Part shown: positions 1 through 9,704 of the stretch, piece by piece | Numbering within the stretch: the stretch's first letter is position 1 | How the letters are laid out: the number at the start of each line of letters is the position of its first letter | Assembly: GCF_003626575.1 (NCBI RefSeq) | Contig: NZ_RBDY01000005.1 | Span: 124,001 to 188,000, forward strand | Reading direction: 5' to 3' | Origin: Streptomyces radicis | GTDB lineage: Bacteria > Actinomycetota > Actinomycetes > Streptomycetales > Streptomycetaceae | Length of the DNA stretch: 64,000 bases | The notes under the pieces: generated by a model | Seen by the model: the letters and a program-made list of their open reading frames with translations, nothing else | Databases searched by the model: none | What the model was told of the DNA's origin: nothing | Translations under genes and position numbers: made by a program

Positions 1-791
1 GCCTGGCCGAGGTCCTGCGGCTCGCCGATCGCGGCCAGCTCGGGCCGCCAGCGGGTGACGGGGACGACACCGGGCTCGACCAGCTCGAGGCCGTCGAAGT
101 ACCCGGCGATCTCGTCCATCGTGCGCAGCCGGTAGGGGATGGCGCCCGACTCGTTGTACTCCCGCTGGGCGCTGACGTAGACGTCGTCGGTGTCGGTGCC
201 CTCGTTGAGCGAGAGATGGCTGCCGGGGGGCAGCCCGCCCATGAGCCCGCGGACGATGTCGCGCGCGCCCTCGTAGGTGGGCACATGGCCGAGGATGCCG
301 CTGAGGATCAGCCCGACGGGGCGCGACAGGTCCAACGTCCCCGCCGCGCGGCGCAGGATCTCCTCGGGGTCGCGCAGGTCAGCCTCGATGTACTCGGTCG
401 CGCCCTCGGGCGTCGACGTCAGCAGGGCGTGCGCGTGCATCAGCACCAGCGGGTCGTTGTCCACGTAGACGACGCGGGAGTCGGGGGCGACGCGCTGGGC
501 GATCTGGTGGGTGTTGTCGGCGGTGGGCAGGCCCGTTCCGACGTCGAGGAACTGGCGGAGGCCCGCATCGCGCGCCAGGAAGCGCACCGAGCGGGCCAGG
601 AACTGCCGCGAGGCGCGGGCGATGTCCACGATGCCGGGGAACGCCCTGCGGTAGGCGTCGCCCGCCGCGCGGTCCACCTCGTAGTTGTCCTTGCCGCCGA
701 GCCAGTAGTTCCAGATCCTGGCCGAGTGCGGCACGGACGTGTCGATCTTCGAGACCGGGTCGGAGCGGGGGGTGGACGCGTCGTCTGTCAC
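1..791 (-). CDS. SAM-dependent methyltransferase, DUF574 family (C-terminus off window)
   Basis: The reading frame opens with a GTG at 791, eight bases after an AGGAG, and stays open to the window edge, so the end of the protein is missing. The translation shows the DUF574 (PF04672) signature: an N-terminal ARIWNYWLGGKDNYEVDR, then FLDVGTGLPT as the SAM-binding glycine loop, and VVYVDNDPLVL after strand 2. This family is expanded in actinomycetes; the substrates of most members are unknown. It lies downstream of bioF on the same strand with a 106-bp gap, so co-transcription is possible but there is no functional link to biotin that I can see. A second member of the family sits near 36.4 kb. 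Family call is confident, substrate unknown. Confidence 0.88.
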   Translation of the reverse strand, partial: MTDDASTPRSDPVSKIDTSVPHSARIWNYWLGGKDNYEVDRAAGDAYRRAFPGIVDIARASRQFLARSVRFLARDAGLRQFLDVGTGLPTADNTHQIAQRVAPDSRVVYVDNDPLVLMHAHALLTSTPEGATEYIEADLRDPEEILRRAAGTLDLSRPVGLILSGILGHVPTYEGARDIVRGLMGGLPPGSHLSLNEGTDTDDVYVSAQREYNESGAIPYRLRTMDEIAGYFDGLELVEPGVVPVTRWRPELAAIGEPQDLGQ

Positions 792-897
792 CGGAGGTCT
801 CCTGCCGTGGGGCTGCTGGTCCCTGCCGCCCTCAACGTAACCGCGCCACCGCGGGCACGCGCACCCGTGACACGCCCGGGCGGCTTCAGGGGCGGCG

Positions 898-2037
898 TCA
901 TGGGCGCGGGGCCGTGGTGAGGATGGTCGCCAACGCGCGGTTGAGCGCGCCCCTGGTCAGGTCGGCGCGGGCGGTCAGGCGCAGCCGCGAGACGCCGTCG
1001 GGGACGGACGGCGGGCGGAAGCAGCCCACCGCGACGCCCGCGGCGCGGCACTCCGCCGCCCAGCCGACCGCGGCCTCGGGCGAGGGCGCGCGGACCGACA
1101 CCACCGCGGCGTCGGGGCGCGCGGCGCTCAGCCCGCCCGCGGTCAGCCGCCGGTGCAGGGTGGCCGCGTGGGACCTGGCGCGCTCGGCGCGTCCGGGCTC
1201 GCGGCGCAGCAGCCGCAGGGCGCCGAGCGCGGCGCCCGCGGCGGCCGGGGCGAGGCCGGTGTCGAAGATGAACGTGCGGGCGGCGTTGACCAGGTGGTCG
1301 ATCACGCGGCGCGGGCCGAGGACCGCGCCGCCCTGGCTGCCGAGCGACTTGGAGAGGGTGACCGTCGCGACCACGTCGGGGGCGCCCGCGAGCCCGGCGG
1401 CGGCGACCGCGCCCCGGCCGCCCTCGCCCAGCACGCCGAGGCCGTGGGCGTCGTCGACGATCAACGCGGCGCCGCGCTCCCTGCACACCGCGGCGAGCGC
1501 GGGCAGCGGGGCGGCGTCGCCGTCGACCGAGAACACCGAGTCGGTGACGGCCAGCGCGCGCCCCTGGTGGCGGTCGAGGGCCTTGTCGAACGCGGCGGGG
1601 TCGGCGTGCGGCACCACCGCGACCTCGGCGTGGGCCAGGCGGCAGCCGTCGATGAGCGAGGCGTGGTTGCCCGCGTCGGAGGCGATCAGCGTTCCGCGGC
1701 CGCCCAGTGCGGTGAGGGCGGCGAGATTGGCGGCATAGCCGGAGGCCAGCACGAGCGCGGCCTCGAAGCCGCAGAAGTCCGCGAGCTCCGCCTCGAGTTC
1801 GGCGTGCAGCGCGGTGCTCCCCGTGACCAGGCGCGAGCCGGTGGCGCCCGCGCCCCAGCGCTCGGCCGCCTCGACGGCGGCGGCGATCACCTCGGGGTGG
1901 CGGGCCAGGCCGAGGTAGTCGTTGCCCGCCAGGTCGAGCGGTGCCGCGTCGGCGGCGCGGGGGCGCAACTCGCGGTGCAGCCCGGCTCGGTGGCGGCGCG
2001 CGGCCTCGTCGTCGAGCCAGCCGAGGGCGTCGTGCAC
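898..2037 (-). CDS. bioF: 8-amino-7-oxononanoate synthase BioF
   Basis: PLP enzyme of the alpha-oxoamine synthase family; condenses pimeloyl-ACP/CoA with L-alanine in the first committed step of biotin ring assembly. Visible motifs: [15 protein letters not shown] near the N-terminus, GSRLVTGST, the cofactor aspartate in [12 protein letters not shown], and the PLP lysine in [11 protein letters not shown]. The GTG at 2037 follows GGGAGGG by nine bases and gives 379 residues, the usual family length; a frame extension up to 2139 has no matching ribosome site and would add atypical sequence. It is transcribed away from bioBAD, with about 170 bp between, so the two arms probably share a control region. 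Confidence 0.93.
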   Translation of the reverse strand: MHDALGWLDDEAARRHRAGLHRELRPRAADAAPLDLAGNDYLGLARHPEVIAAAVEAAERWGAGATGSRLVTGSTALHAELEAELADFCGFEAALVLASGYAANLAALTALGGRGTLIASDAGNHASLIDGCRLAHAEVAVVPHADPAAFDKALDRHQGRALAVTDSVFSVDGDAAPLPALAAVCRERGAALIVDDAHGLGVLGEGGRGAVAAAGLAGAPDVVATVTLSKSLGSQGGAVLGPRRVIDHLVNAARTFIFDTGLAPAAAGAALGALRLLRREPGRAERARSHAATLHRRLTAGGLSAARPDAAVVSVRAPSPEAAVGWAAECRAAGVAVGCFRPPSVPDGVSRLRLTARADLTRGALNRALATILTTAPRP

Positions 2038-2207
2038 CGGCCGCGGCCCTCCCGTTGTCCCGTGGTCCCACCGTCCCCTTGTGGGCTGCCCATAAAGGTA
2101 ACGGGCGGCCATGCCGGGCGTCAGTGGCGATGTGCACATTCGGCGCCCTGGCCTGTTGTACGTTCCCTCCTTGGCCGGGCCGCCGCGCGTGGGCGAGGAT
2201 CGAGCGC
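2038..2207. promoter_or_regulatory. Divergent bioF / bioBAD control region
   Basis: This 170-bp gap must hold both promoters. On the minus strand CTGACG, 18 bases, then TACCTT is a plausible promoter for bioF. I could not find a convincing inverted repeat of the BioQ or BirA operator type, and the bioB promoter is not clear. A consistent GAGGA ribosome site precedes the bioB ATG. Confidence 0.35.
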
Positions 2208-3272
2208 ATGGACCTGCTGAACACCCTGGTGGACAAGGGACTTCGCCGCGAGGCGCCCACCCGCGACGAGGCGCTGGCCGTGCTGGCGACCACCGACGAC
2301 CAGCTGCTCGACGTGGTCGCCGCGGCCGGGAAGGTGCGCCGCCAGTGGTTCGGGCGGCGGGTGAAGCTCAACTACCTGGTCAACCTCAAGTCGGGCCTGT
2401 GCCCCGAGGACTGCTCCTACTGCTCCCAGCGCCTCGGCTCCAAGGCCGGGATCCTGAAATACACCTGGCTCAAGCCCGGCGAGGCCGCGGACGCCGCGAG
2501 CGCCGGGGTCGCGGGCGGCGCCAAGCGCGTGTGCCTGGTGGCCAGCGGCCGCGGCCCTACCGACCGCGACGTGGACCGGGTCTCCGAGACGATCGCGGCG
2601 ATCCGCGAGCGGCACGCGGACGTCGAGGTGTGCGCGTGCCTTGGGCTGCTGGGCGAGGGCCAGGCCGAGCGGCTGCGCGAGGCGGGCACCGACGCGTACA
2701 ACCACAACCTCAACACCTCCGAGGCCACCTACCGCGACATCTGCACGACCCACGAGTTCGGCGACCGCGTCTCGACGGTCGAACGGGCGAAGGCGGCCGG
2801 GATGTCGGCGTGCTCGGGGATCATCGCGGGGATGGGCGAGAGCGACGAGGACCTGGTGGACGTGGTGTTCGCGCTGCGCGCCCTCGACCCCGACTCGGTG
2901 CCGGTCAACTTCCTGATCCCGTTCGAAGGAACGCCCCTGGCGGGAACGTGGGAGCTGACGCCGCGACGGGCGCTGCGGATCCTGGCGATGGTGCGGTTCG
3001 TCTGCCCCGACGCCGAGGTGCGGCTCTCGGGCGGCCGCGAGCTGCACCTGCGGTCGTTGCAGCCGCTCGCGCTGCACATCGTCAACTCGATCTTCCTGGG
3101 CGACTATCTGACCAGCGAGGGCCAGGCGGGGCAGGCCGACCTCGACATGATCGCCGACGCGGGCTTCGAGGTCGAGGGCGCGGAGACCACGACGCTGCCC
3201 GAGCACCGGGCGCGCGACCTGGTGGCGGTGCGCCGCAGGGGCGCGGGCACGGAGCTGCCGCCCAATGCGTGA
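2208..3272 (+). CDS. bioB: Biotin synthase BioB
   Basis: Radical-SAM enzyme that inserts sulfur into dethiobiotin. The CxxxCxxC cluster motif is visible as [10 protein letters not shown] about 60 residues in, and the second [2Fe-2S] cluster ligands and arginine fall in the conserved [20 protein letters not shown] and RLSGGRE stretches. The ATG at 2208 has GAGGA nine bases upstream and gives 354 residues, normal for the family; the open frame further upstream lacks a ribosome site. The end overlaps the start of bioA by eight bases, so bioB, bioA and bioD are translationally coupled. Confidence 0.96.
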   Translation: MDLLNTLVDKGLRREAPTRDEALAVLATTDDQLLDVVAAAGKVRRQWFGRRVKLNYLVNLKSGLCPEDCSYCSQRLGSKAGILKYTWLKPGEAADAASAGVAGGAKRVCLVASGRGPTDRDVDRVSETIAAIRERHADVEVCACLGLLGEGQAERLREAGTDAYNHNLNTSEATYRDICTTHEFGDRVSTVERAKAAGMSACSGIIAGMGESDEDLVDVVFALRALDPDSVPVNFLIPFEGTPLAGTWELTPRRALRILAMVRFVCPDAEVRLSGGRELHLRSLQPLALHIVNSIFLGDYLTSEGQAGQADLDMIADAGFEVEGAETTTLPEHRARDLVAVRRRGAGTELPPNA

Positions 3273-4593
3273 GCCTGTGCCCGCGCCGTCGCCCGCGCTG
3301 GAGCCCGACGAGCTGCTCGCCCTCGACCGCGAGCACGTGTGGCACCCCTATGGCCCGATGCCGGGACGGCATGAGCCGCTGGTCGTCGAGTCGGCCTCGG
3401 GGGTGCGGCTGCGGCTGGCCCGACCGGCGTGGGGGCAGCGGGAGTTGGTGGACGGCATGGCGTCGTGGTGGTCGGCGTTGCACGGCTACGACCACCCGGT
3501 GCTCAACGCCGCGGCGACCGAGCAGCTGGGCCGCATGAGCCATGTGATGTTCGGCGGGCTCACCCATGAGCCCGGGGTGCGGCTCGCCAAGCGCCTCGTG
3601 GACATCACGCCCGCCCCGCTGCGCCATGTCTTCCTGTCCGACTCGGGCTCGGTCTCGGTCGAGGTGGCCATCAAGATGTGCCTCCAGTACTGGCGTTCGC
3701 TGGGGCGCGGCGGCAAGCGGCGGCTGCTGACGTGGCGCGGCGGGTACCACGGCGACACGTGGCACCCGATGTCGGTGTGCGACCCCGAGGGCGGAATGCA
3801 CGACATCTGGTCGGGGGCGCTGCCCCGGCAGATCTTCGCCGACGTGCCGCCCGCCGGATACGACGCCGAGCCCGACCCGGCGTACGCCCGCGCGCTGCGC
3901 GAGCTGATCGCGCGGCACGCGGCCGAGGTGGCGGCGGTGATCGTGGAGCCGGTGGTGCAGAACGCCGGCGGCATGCGGTTCCACTCCCCCGGCTATCTGC
4001 GGGTGCTGCGGGAGGCGTGCTCGGAGCACGACGTGCTGCTGGTGTTCGACGAGATCGCCACGGGGTTCGGCCGGACGGGCACGCTGTTCGCCGCGGACCA
4101 CGCGGGGGTGGCGCCCGATGTGATGTGCGTGGGCAAGGCGTTGACCGGCGGCTATCTGTCGATGGCGGCGACGCTGTGCACGTCGCGCGTGGCGGAGGGG
4201 ATCTCGCGCGGCGAGGTGCCGGTGCTCGCGCACGGGCCGACGTTCATGGGCAACCCGCTGGCCTCGGCCGTCGCGGACGCCTCGATCGGGCTGCTGCTCT
4301 CGGGGGACTGGGCGGCCGAGGTGGCCAGGGTCGAGGCGGGCCTGCGGGCCGGGCTCGCCGCGGCCGAGGCGCTGCCTGGGGTGCGCGAGGTGCGGACGCT
4401 CGGCGCGATCGGCGTGATCGAGCTCGACCGCGAGGTGGACGTCGCCGCGGCGACGCGCGCGGCGGTGGGCCTCGGCGTGTGGCTGCGCCCCTTCCGCAAC
4501 CTGGTCTACACGATGCCGCCCTATGTGACCGACGACGCGGATCTGGCGCTGATCTGCGACGCGGCGTGCGCGGCGGCACGGGCGGCGGCGTGA
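3265..4593 (+). CDS. bioA: Adenosylmethionine-8-amino-7-oxononanoate aminotransferase BioA
   Basis: Class III PLP aminotransferase that makes 7,8-diaminopelargonate from KAPA using SAM as amino donor. It begins with the family hallmark [10 protein letters not shown] near residue 30. Other landmarks are the GDTWHPMSV stretch, the cofactor aspartate in [15 protein letters not shown], and the PLP lysine in [16 protein letters not shown]. At 442 residues it has full length. The start codon lies inside the end of bioB and the stop overlaps the GTG of bioD, so the three genes form a tight operon. Confidence 0.95.
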   Translation: MREPVPAPSPALEPDELLALDREHVWHPYGPMPGRHEPLVVESASGVRLRLARPAWGQRELVDGMASWWSALHGYDHPVLNAAATEQLGRMSHVMFGGLTHEPGVRLAKRLVDITPAPLRHVFLSDSGSVSVEVAIKMCLQYWRSLGRGGKRRLLTWRGGYHGDTWHPMSVCDPEGGMHDIWSGALPRQIFADVPPAGYDAEPDPAYARALRELIARHAAEVAAVIVEPVVQNAGGMRFHSPGYLRVLREACSEHDVLLVFDEIATGFGRTGTLFAADHAGVAPDVMCVGKALTGGYLSMAATLCTSRVAEGISRGEVPVLAHGPTFMGNPLASAVADASIGLLLSGDWAAEVARVEAGLRAGLAAAEALPGVREVRTLGAIGVIELDREVDVAAATRAAVGLGVWLRPFRNLVYTMPPYVTDDADLALICDAACAAARAAA

Positions 4594-5363
4594 ACGGGCG
4601 TGGCATGAACGGGCGTGGCGTGAACGGCGGTCCGCCGGGGCGTGTGCTCGTCGTGACCGGGACGGGCACCGGGGTCGGCAAGACGGTGGTGACGGCGGCG
4701 CTCGCGGTGGCCGCGCGGGCGGCGGGGCGTTCGGTCGCGGTGCTCAAGCCCGCGCAGACCGGGGTCGGGGGCGGCGAGGACGGCGACCTGGCCGAAGTGG
4801 CGCGGCTCGCCGGTCCGTCGACCGGCCCGTCGACCGCCCCCTTGACCACCAGGGAGCTGGCGCGTTACCCCGAGCCGCTGGCGCCCGCGACGGCCGCGCG
4901 GCGGGCGGGGCTGCCGCCGGTGGCGCCCGCGGACGCGGCCAAGGCGGCCGATGAGCTGGCCGAGGCGCACGACCTGGTGCTGGTCGAGGGCGCCGGTGGG
5001 CTGCTGGTGCGGTTCGACGACGCGGGCGGGACCCTCGCGGACGCGGCCGTGCTGCTCGGCGCCCCCGTGCTGATCGTCGCCGAGGCGGGCCTCGGCACGC
5101 TCAACGCCACCGCGCTCACGGCGGAGGCGCTGCGGGCCCGGGGGCTGGCCCCGGCGGGCGTGGTGGTGGGCAGCTGGCCCACCGCGCCCGACCTGGCCGC
5201 GCGCTGCAACCTGACCGACCTGCCCGAGGTGGCGGGCGCCCCGCTCCTGGGCGCGCTCCCCGCGGGCGCGGGCGCACTCCCCACGGCCGACTTCCGCACC
5301 CGGGCCCCGAGTTGGCTCGCCCCACCCCTCGGCGGCACATGGCGCCTCGCACGGCGCCCCTGA
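4590..5363 (+). CDS. bioD: Dethiobiotin synthetase BioD
   Basis: ATP-dependent carboxylase that closes the ureido ring of dethiobiotin from diaminopelargonate and CO2. The P-loop GTGTGVGKT follows a short leader, then LKPAQTG carries the substrate lysine and [11 protein letters not shown] the acid region. Start choice is open: GTG at 4590 overlaps the bioA stop by four bases (GTGA), with ATG at 4605 and GTG at 4620 as alternatives, because this leader is built from a 15-bp tandem repeat. With the first start the protein has 257 residues. Last gene of the operon. Confidence 0.93.
   Translation: MNGRGMNGRGVNGGPPGRVLVVTGTGTGVGKTVVTAALAVAARAAGRSVAVLKPAQTGVGGGEDGDLAEVARLAGPSTGPSTAPLTTRELARYPEPLAPATAARRAGLPPVAPADAAKAADELAEAHDLVLVEGAGGLLVRFDDAGGTLADAAVLLGAPVLIVAEAGLGTLNATALTAEALRARGLAPAGVVVGSWPTAPDLAARCNLTDLPEVAGAPLLGALPAGAGALPTADFRTRAPSWLAPPLGGTWRLARRP
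4591..4628 (+). repeat. 15-bp tandem repeat at the bioD start
   Basis: TGAACGGGCGTGGCA is repeated almost perfectly next to itself (4591-4605, 4606-4620) and then begins a third time. Each copy carries an in-frame start codon and codes for five residues (NGRGM/V), so copy number changes would not break the frame. Confidence 0.8.
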
Positions 5364-5558
5364 AGGACACCGCCCGGTGGCCGGGCCCGCGGTACCCACT
5401 CCGGCCGCACCAGGACCGTGGCGCGGGTGCGGCTGGCTTCTCTGCCGCGCCTGGCGGCCGGTGCCGCAAGCCCCAGCCACACCTTCCGGCCACGCCCGGA
5501 CATCCACCGGAACCACCGACGGCGGCCGGGCCCCGGTGCCTCCCCGGAGGGGAACCCC

Positions 5559-5588
5559 TTGTCGAAACCGCACGAACGTGCGTAGCAT
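5559..5588 (+). promoter_or_regulatory. Sigma-70-type promoter of the LacI/sugar-importer operon
   Basis: TTGTCG at 5559-5564 and TAGCAT at 5583-5588 are separated by 18 bases. A palindromic operator begins 13 bases after the -10 box, and the regulator starts at 5656. The stretch between the bioD stop (5363) and this promoter is GC-rich with no gene that I can support. Confidence 0.6.
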
Positions 5589-5601
5589 CCCGTTGCCGTC
5601 G

Positions 5602-5617
5602 ATCGAATCGATTCGAT
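5602..5617. promoter_or_regulatory. 16-bp perfect palindrome, likely LacI-type operator
   Basis: ATCGAATCGATTCGAT reads the same on both strands and has the central CG dinucleotide usual for LacI/GalR operators. It lies just downstream of the -10 box and 38 bases before the LacI-family start codon, so autoregulation and repression of the downstream importer is the natural reading. I found no second copy in the window. Confidence 0.75.
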
Positions 5618-5655
5618 GAACGAGTGGGCGAACACCTCACCCCAAAGGGACCGGG

Positions 5656-6663
5656 ATGGCAACGATCAAGGACGTCGCCGAGCGCGCGGGGGTCGCGCCC
5701 AGCACGGTGTCGTACGTCCTCAGCGGCTCGCGGAAGATCTCCGATGAGACCGCGACGGCGGTGCGCGCCGCCATCGCCGAGCTGGGCTACCACCCGCGCG
5801 CCAGCGCGCGGACGCTGCGCCGCGCGCGGAGCGAGGTGCTGGTGCTCGCCGTGCCGAGGGAGCGCGGGAAGTACCGGGCCATGGACGGGCGGTTCGCCGT
5901 GGAGATCAGCGACGCGGCGCGCGACCACGGCTACGACCTGCTGATGATGACGGACCCCGACGGCGTGGGCGGGCTGCGCCGCGTCGCGCGCAGCGGCCTC
6001 GCCGACGCCGCGATCCTCATGGCGGTCGCCGAGGCCGACCCCAGGATCGCGGCCCTGCGCGACCTCGGCTTCCCGACCGCCCTGTTGGGCCACGGGAACG
6101 AGCGCGACGAGGCCGAGCTGTCCTGGGTGGACCTCGACTGGGCCGCGGCCGTCGCCCTTGCCGTGCGGGAGACGGTGGCCGCGGGGCACCGGCGGATCGT
6201 GTTCTGGGCCTCGGCCGACCACGAGATCGCCGCCCGCAGGGGCTACGCGATGCACGGCCTGTCGGGCGCCGAGGCCGCCGCCCTCGAGACCGGCGCCGAT
6301 GTGCGGGTCTGCCCGTCGAGCGCCGACCCCGACGAGCTGCGGGCCAGGCTGCGGCGCGCGCTTCGCGTGAGCCCCGCGCCGACCGCGTTGATCGTGCAGC
6401 ACCTCATCCCGCTCGACACGCTGCTCGACGAGCTGGCCGCGCTCGGGCGCGGGTCACCCGACGAGCTCGCCGTCGTGCTGGTCGGCAGCCTGCCCGACGA
6501 GGCGGGCCCCGGGCGGCTGCCGCGCATCGACCTGCCCGTGGGGCGGATGTCGGCCGCCGTCGCCGGGCTCGCCGTCGCGGCGATCGACGCGGGGCCGCCC
6601 CGCCACGAGCTGATCCCGCCCCGCCTCGCCGGGGGTCCCCCCATACCTCCGCCGCACCCCTGA
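5656..6663 (+). CDS. LacI/GalR-family transcriptional repressor
   Basis: The first 60 residues are a textbook LacI helix-turn-helix and hinge: MATIKDVAERAGVAPSTVSYVL, then a DETATAVRAAIAELGYHPRA-type hinge. A periplasmic-binding-protein-like ligand domain follows to residue 335. The gene sits first in line before the solute-binding protein, two permeases, GH1 and GH31 enzymes, with 20 bp to the next start, so it probably senses the imported sugar or its breakdown product. The palindrome upstream is the likely binding site. The inducer cannot be read from sequence; an isoprimeverose- or cellobiose-type glycoside fits the enzymes. Confidence 0.92.
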   Translation: MATIKDVAERAGVAPSTVSYVLSGSRKISDETATAVRAAIAELGYHPRASARTLRRARSEVLVLAVPRERGKYRAMDGRFAVEISDAARDHGYDLLMMTDPDGVGGLRRVARSGLADAAILMAVAEADPRIAALRDLGFPTALLGHGNERDEAELSWVDLDWAAAVALAVRETVAAGHRRIVFWASADHEIAARRGYAMHGLSGAEAAALETGADVRVCPSSADPDELRARLRRALRVSPAPTALIVQHLIPLDTLLDELAALGRGSPDELAVVLVGSLPDEAGPGRLPRIDLPVGRMSAAVAGLAVAAIDAGPPRHELIPPRLAGGPPIPPPHP

Positions 6664-6683
6664 CCGAAGGAGCCGTCGAACCG

Positions 6684-7922
6684 ATGCGATCGAGATCCGG
6701 GCGCAGAGCCGCGCCCGCCGTGGCCCTGGCCCTGGCCGGTGCCGTGACCGCCGCCGGGCTCTCCGGCTGCGCCGCCGAGCCCGACCCCGGCACCGTCACG
6801 GTGCTCAACTCGGCGACCGACACCGCCGAGCACGAGGCCAACCAGGACTTCTTCGACCGCTGCGCCGAGCCGCTCGGCCTGCGGGTCGAGCAGGTGAGCG
6901 TGCCCGCCGACCAGGTCGCGTCGAAGGCGCTGCGCATGGCCTCGTCCGACTCGCTGACCGACATCCTCGAGCTCGACGGCTCCGAGCTGCCGCAGTTCGC
7001 GGAGACGGACGGGCTGCGGCCGATCGACGAGGTCGGCGTGGACACCTCGGGGCTCTCCGACAGCGCGAACGCGCTCGGCTCCCACGACGGGGTCCAGTAC
7101 GGCGTGGCCCGCTCCGTCAACTCGCTCGCGCTGGTCTACAACACGGCGCTGCTGGCCGAGGCGGGCCTCGAACCTCCGGCCACCTGGGAGGAGTTGGAGA
7201 CCACCGCGGCCGCGCTGACCCAGGGCGACACCTATGGCATGGCGTTCAGCGCCAGCCCGAACGCGGACGGCGTCTACCAGTTCCTGCCGTTCTTCTGGTC
7301 GGCGGGCGGCGACGAGGCGCGGCTGGACGACGGCGCGGGCGCGCCCGCGCTCCAGCTGTGGAAGGACCTGGTGGACGACGGGTCCGCCTCGCGCTCCGTC
7401 GTCAACTGGAACCAGCAGGACGTCAACGACCAGTTCATATCGGGGCGGGCCGCGATGATGATCAACGGCCCGTGGCAGGTGCCCGTGCTGAGCGCGCAGG
7501 ACGACGTGGACTGGGCGGTGGCCAGCATCCCGGTGCCCGAGGCGGGCGGCGACCCGGTCCCGCCGATCGGCGGCACGGTGATGGCGGTGCCGAGGAACGA
7601 CGGGGACCGCGAGCGCGAGGAGAACGCGGGCCGCGTCCTGACGTGCCTCAACTCCGAGGAGAACCAGCTGGCCTGGGGCGAGCGCGTGAACAACGTGCCC
7701 ACCCGCGCCTCGGCCGCGGCGGCCTACCGCGAGCAGAACCCCGAGCTCGCGCCGTTCGCCGACCTGGTGCTGACCGCGCGGTCGCGCACCGGCGAGGTGG
7801 GCACCCGCTGGCCGGTCGTGGAGACGGCGCTCGCGGGCGCGTTCCAGTCCGTGCTGACCGGCAGGCAGTCGCCCGACGACGCGCTCGGCACCGCCCAGCG
7901 CCAGGCCACGGCCGGGGAGTGA
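6684..7922 (+). CDS. Sugar ABC transporter solute-binding lipoprotein
   Basis: Family 1 extracellular solute-binding protein. It has a charged N-terminus, a hydrophobic segment and the lipobox LSGC at about residue 30, so it should be lipid-anchored on the outer face of the membrane. The mature part shows the usual family features such as VYNTALLAEAGLEPPATWEEL and GRAAMMINGPWQVP. At 412 residues it is a normal length. The two permeases follow directly; no ATPase is encoded here, which is usual in actinomycetes, where the shared MsiK ATPase serves many sugar importers. Confidence 0.92.
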   Translation: MRSRSGRRAAPAVALALAGAVTAAGLSGCAAEPDPGTVTVLNSATDTAEHEANQDFFDRCAEPLGLRVEQVSVPADQVASKALRMASSDSLTDILELDGSELPQFAETDGLRPIDEVGVDTSGLSDSANALGSHDGVQYGVARSVNSLALVYNTALLAEAGLEPPATWEELETTAAALTQGDTYGMAFSASPNADGVYQFLPFFWSAGGDEARLDDGAGAPALQLWKDLVDDGSASRSVVNWNQQDVNDQFISGRAAMMINGPWQVPVLSAQDDVDWAVASIPVPEAGGDPVPPIGGTVMAVPRNDGDREREENAGRVLTCLNSEENQLAWGERVNNVPTRASAAAAYREQNPELAPFADLVLTARSRTGEVGTRWPVVETALAGAFQSVLTGRQSPDDALGTAQRQATAGE

Positions 7923-7930
7923 GGACGACG

Positions 7931-8818
7931 ATGCGCTCCCGACGGCTCACGCGGTGGCTCTTCGTGGCCCCCGCCCTGGCCTATCTGCTGGCCTTCTTCG
8001 GCTATCCCCTGGTCCGCAACGTGGTGATGAGCTTCCAGGAGTTCACGCCGCGCACGTACTTCACCGGCGAGGCACCGTTCAACGGGCTCGACAACTGGCG
8101 GCGGGTCTTCGACAACGACCTGTTCGGCGACGCGCTGTGGCAGACGATCCTGTTCACCGTGGGGTCGCTCGCGGGCCAGTTCACCCTCGGCCTCGCCCTC
8201 GCGGTCTTCTTCTCGCGGCGCTTCCGCCTCTCGGGCTTCGTCCGGGCGATCCTGCTGCTGCCCTGGCTGGTGCCCATGGTGGTCTCCGCGGTGGTCTGGC
8301 GGCGGATCATGGACGAGGACCATGGCGTGCTCAACAGCTTCCTCGGCACCGTCGGCCTCTCGTCCGACGGCGTGCCCTGGCTGAGCAGCCCCAGCGTGGC
8401 GCTGCTCTCGGCGATCCTGGTGAACATCTGGATCGGCATCCCGTTCAACATGGTGATCCTCTACGGCGGGCTCCAGGAGATCCCGCGCGAGCTGTACGAG
8501 GCGGCCGCGCTCGACGGGGCGAGCCCGTGGCGGACGTTCCGCAGCGTGACGCTTCCGCTGCTGCGGCCCGTGGTGACCGTGGTGCTTGTCCTCGGGTTCA
8601 TGTCCACGATCAAGATCCTCGACCTGATCCTGGCGCTGACCGGCGGCGGGCCCGCCGACTCCACCCAGACCTTGGGCACGCTCACCTACCAACTGTCGTT
8701 CCTCCAGCTCGACTTCGGCCAGGGCGCGGTGGTCGGAAATGTCCTCATCCTCATCAGCGCCGTCTTCGCGGTGCTGTACCTGCGCGTCAACCGCGCCGAT
8801 CTCAGGGCAGGGAAGTGA
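7931..8818 (+). CDS. Sugar ABC transporter permease (MalF/LacF-type)
   Basis: Inner membrane subunit with six predicted membrane segments; the first is LFVAPALAYLLAFFGYPLV. The cytoplasmic EAA loop that contacts the ATPase is visible as EAAALDGASPWRTFRSVTLPLLRP. The ATG at 7931 follows the lipoprotein stop by eight bases and gives 295 residues; the longer open frame upstream is a shadow of the lipoprotein gene. It pairs with the next permease to form the channel. Confidence 0.93.
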   Translation: MRSRRLTRWLFVAPALAYLLAFFGYPLVRNVVMSFQEFTPRTYFTGEAPFNGLDNWRRVFDNDLFGDALWQTILFTVGSLAGQFTLGLALAVFFSRRFRLSGFVRAILLLPWLVPMVVSAVVWRRIMDEDHGVLNSFLGTVGLSSDGVPWLSSPSVALLSAILVNIWIGIPFNMVILYGGLQEIPRELYEAAALDGASPWRTFRSVTLPLLRPVVTVVLVLGFMSTIKILDLILALTGGGPADSTQTLGTLTYQLSFLQLDFGQGAVVGNVLILISAVFAVLYLRVNRADLRAGK

Positions 8819-8823
8819 GTGCC

Positions 8824-9690
8824 ATGTCAGGGACCGTGACCTCGGGGCACCGTGAACGCGGCCGTGAACGCGGCCGTGAACGCGGCCGGGCCCGGCGCGC
8901 CTGGAACACCGCGGCCGCGCTGCTGATCCTCGCGGTGATGCTCTTCCCCGTGTACTGGATGATCAGCACCGCGCTCCAGCCGCACACCAGCATCGCGTCG
9001 GCCGATCTGATCCCGACCTCGGCGAGCTTCGAGAACTTCTCCCACGCCCTGGACACCCAGGGCGGCTCGCTGGTGACCAGCCTGGTGGTGTCGCTGGGCG
9101 CGGTCGCGGTGTGCCTCGCGCTCGCCGCGCCCGCCGCGTACGGGCTCGCGCACTTCGGGCTCAGGGGCGGGGGCGCCATCGTCTTCTCCACGCTGATCAC
9201 GCAGATGGTGCCGGGCATCGTGGTGGCCAACGCCCTCTACAGCGCGTATGCCGAGCTGGGGCTGGTCAACTCCTATCTGGGCCTGATCCTGGCCGACGCG
9301 TCGCTCGGGCTGCCGTTCGCGATCGTGCTGCTGCGGGCGTTCATGGTGTCCATCCCCACCGAGGTGGTGGAGGCGGCGATGGTGGACGGGGCCAACCGGT
9401 TCACCGCGTTCGTCAGGATCGTCCTGCCGATGAGCAGGAACGCGCTGATCACCTCGGGGCTTTTCGCGTTCCTCTTCGCGTGGGCCGACTTCATCTTCGC
9501 GCTCACGCTCAACACGACCGACGACGTCAGGCCCGTGACGCTCGGCATCTACCAGTTCATCGGCGCGCATGTGAGCGACTGGGGAGCGGTGATGGCCACG
9601 GCCGTTTTGTCGGCGATACCGGCGGCGATACTCCTCGTCGTTGCCCAGAAGTACATCGCCGCCGGGATCGCCGGCGGTTCACTCAAGTGA
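8824..9690 (+). CDS. Sugar ABC transporter permease (MalG/LacG-type)
   Basis: Second channel subunit. After an arginine/glutamate-rich N-terminus built from a 12-bp tandem repeat, the first membrane segment AALLILAVMLFPVYWMI appears, with five more to follow. The EAA loop reads EAAMVDGANRFTAFVRIVLPMSR. Start ATG at 8824 lies five bases after the previous stop. Length 288 residues, normal for the family. Confidence 0.93.
   Translation: MSGTVTSGHRERGRERGRERGRARRAWNTAAALLILAVMLFPVYWMISTALQPHTSIASADLIPTSASFENFSHALDTQGGSLVTSLVVSLGAVAVCLALAAPAAYGLAHFGLRGGGAIVFSTLITQMVPGIVVANALYSAYAELGLVNSYLGLILADASLGLPFAIVLLRAFMVSIPTEVVEAAMVDGANRFTAFVRIVLPMSRNALITSGLFAFLFAWADFIFALTLNTTDDVRPVTLGIYQFIGAHVSDWGAVMATAVLSAIPAAILLVVAQKYIAAGIAGGSLK
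8851..8886 (+). repeat. Three 12-bp tandem repeats in a permease N-terminus
   Basis: CGTGAACGCGGC occurs three times head to tail and codes for the block ERGRERGRERGR just before the first membrane segment. Repeat length is a multiple of three, so the frame is kept. Confidence 0.85.
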
Positions 9691-9704
9691 GGCCGGCCAC
9701 CGCC

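Noticed and set aside
788-2371. Long minus-strand frame over bioF
   Set aside because: Arg/Pro-rich shadow of bioF in another frame; no family features.
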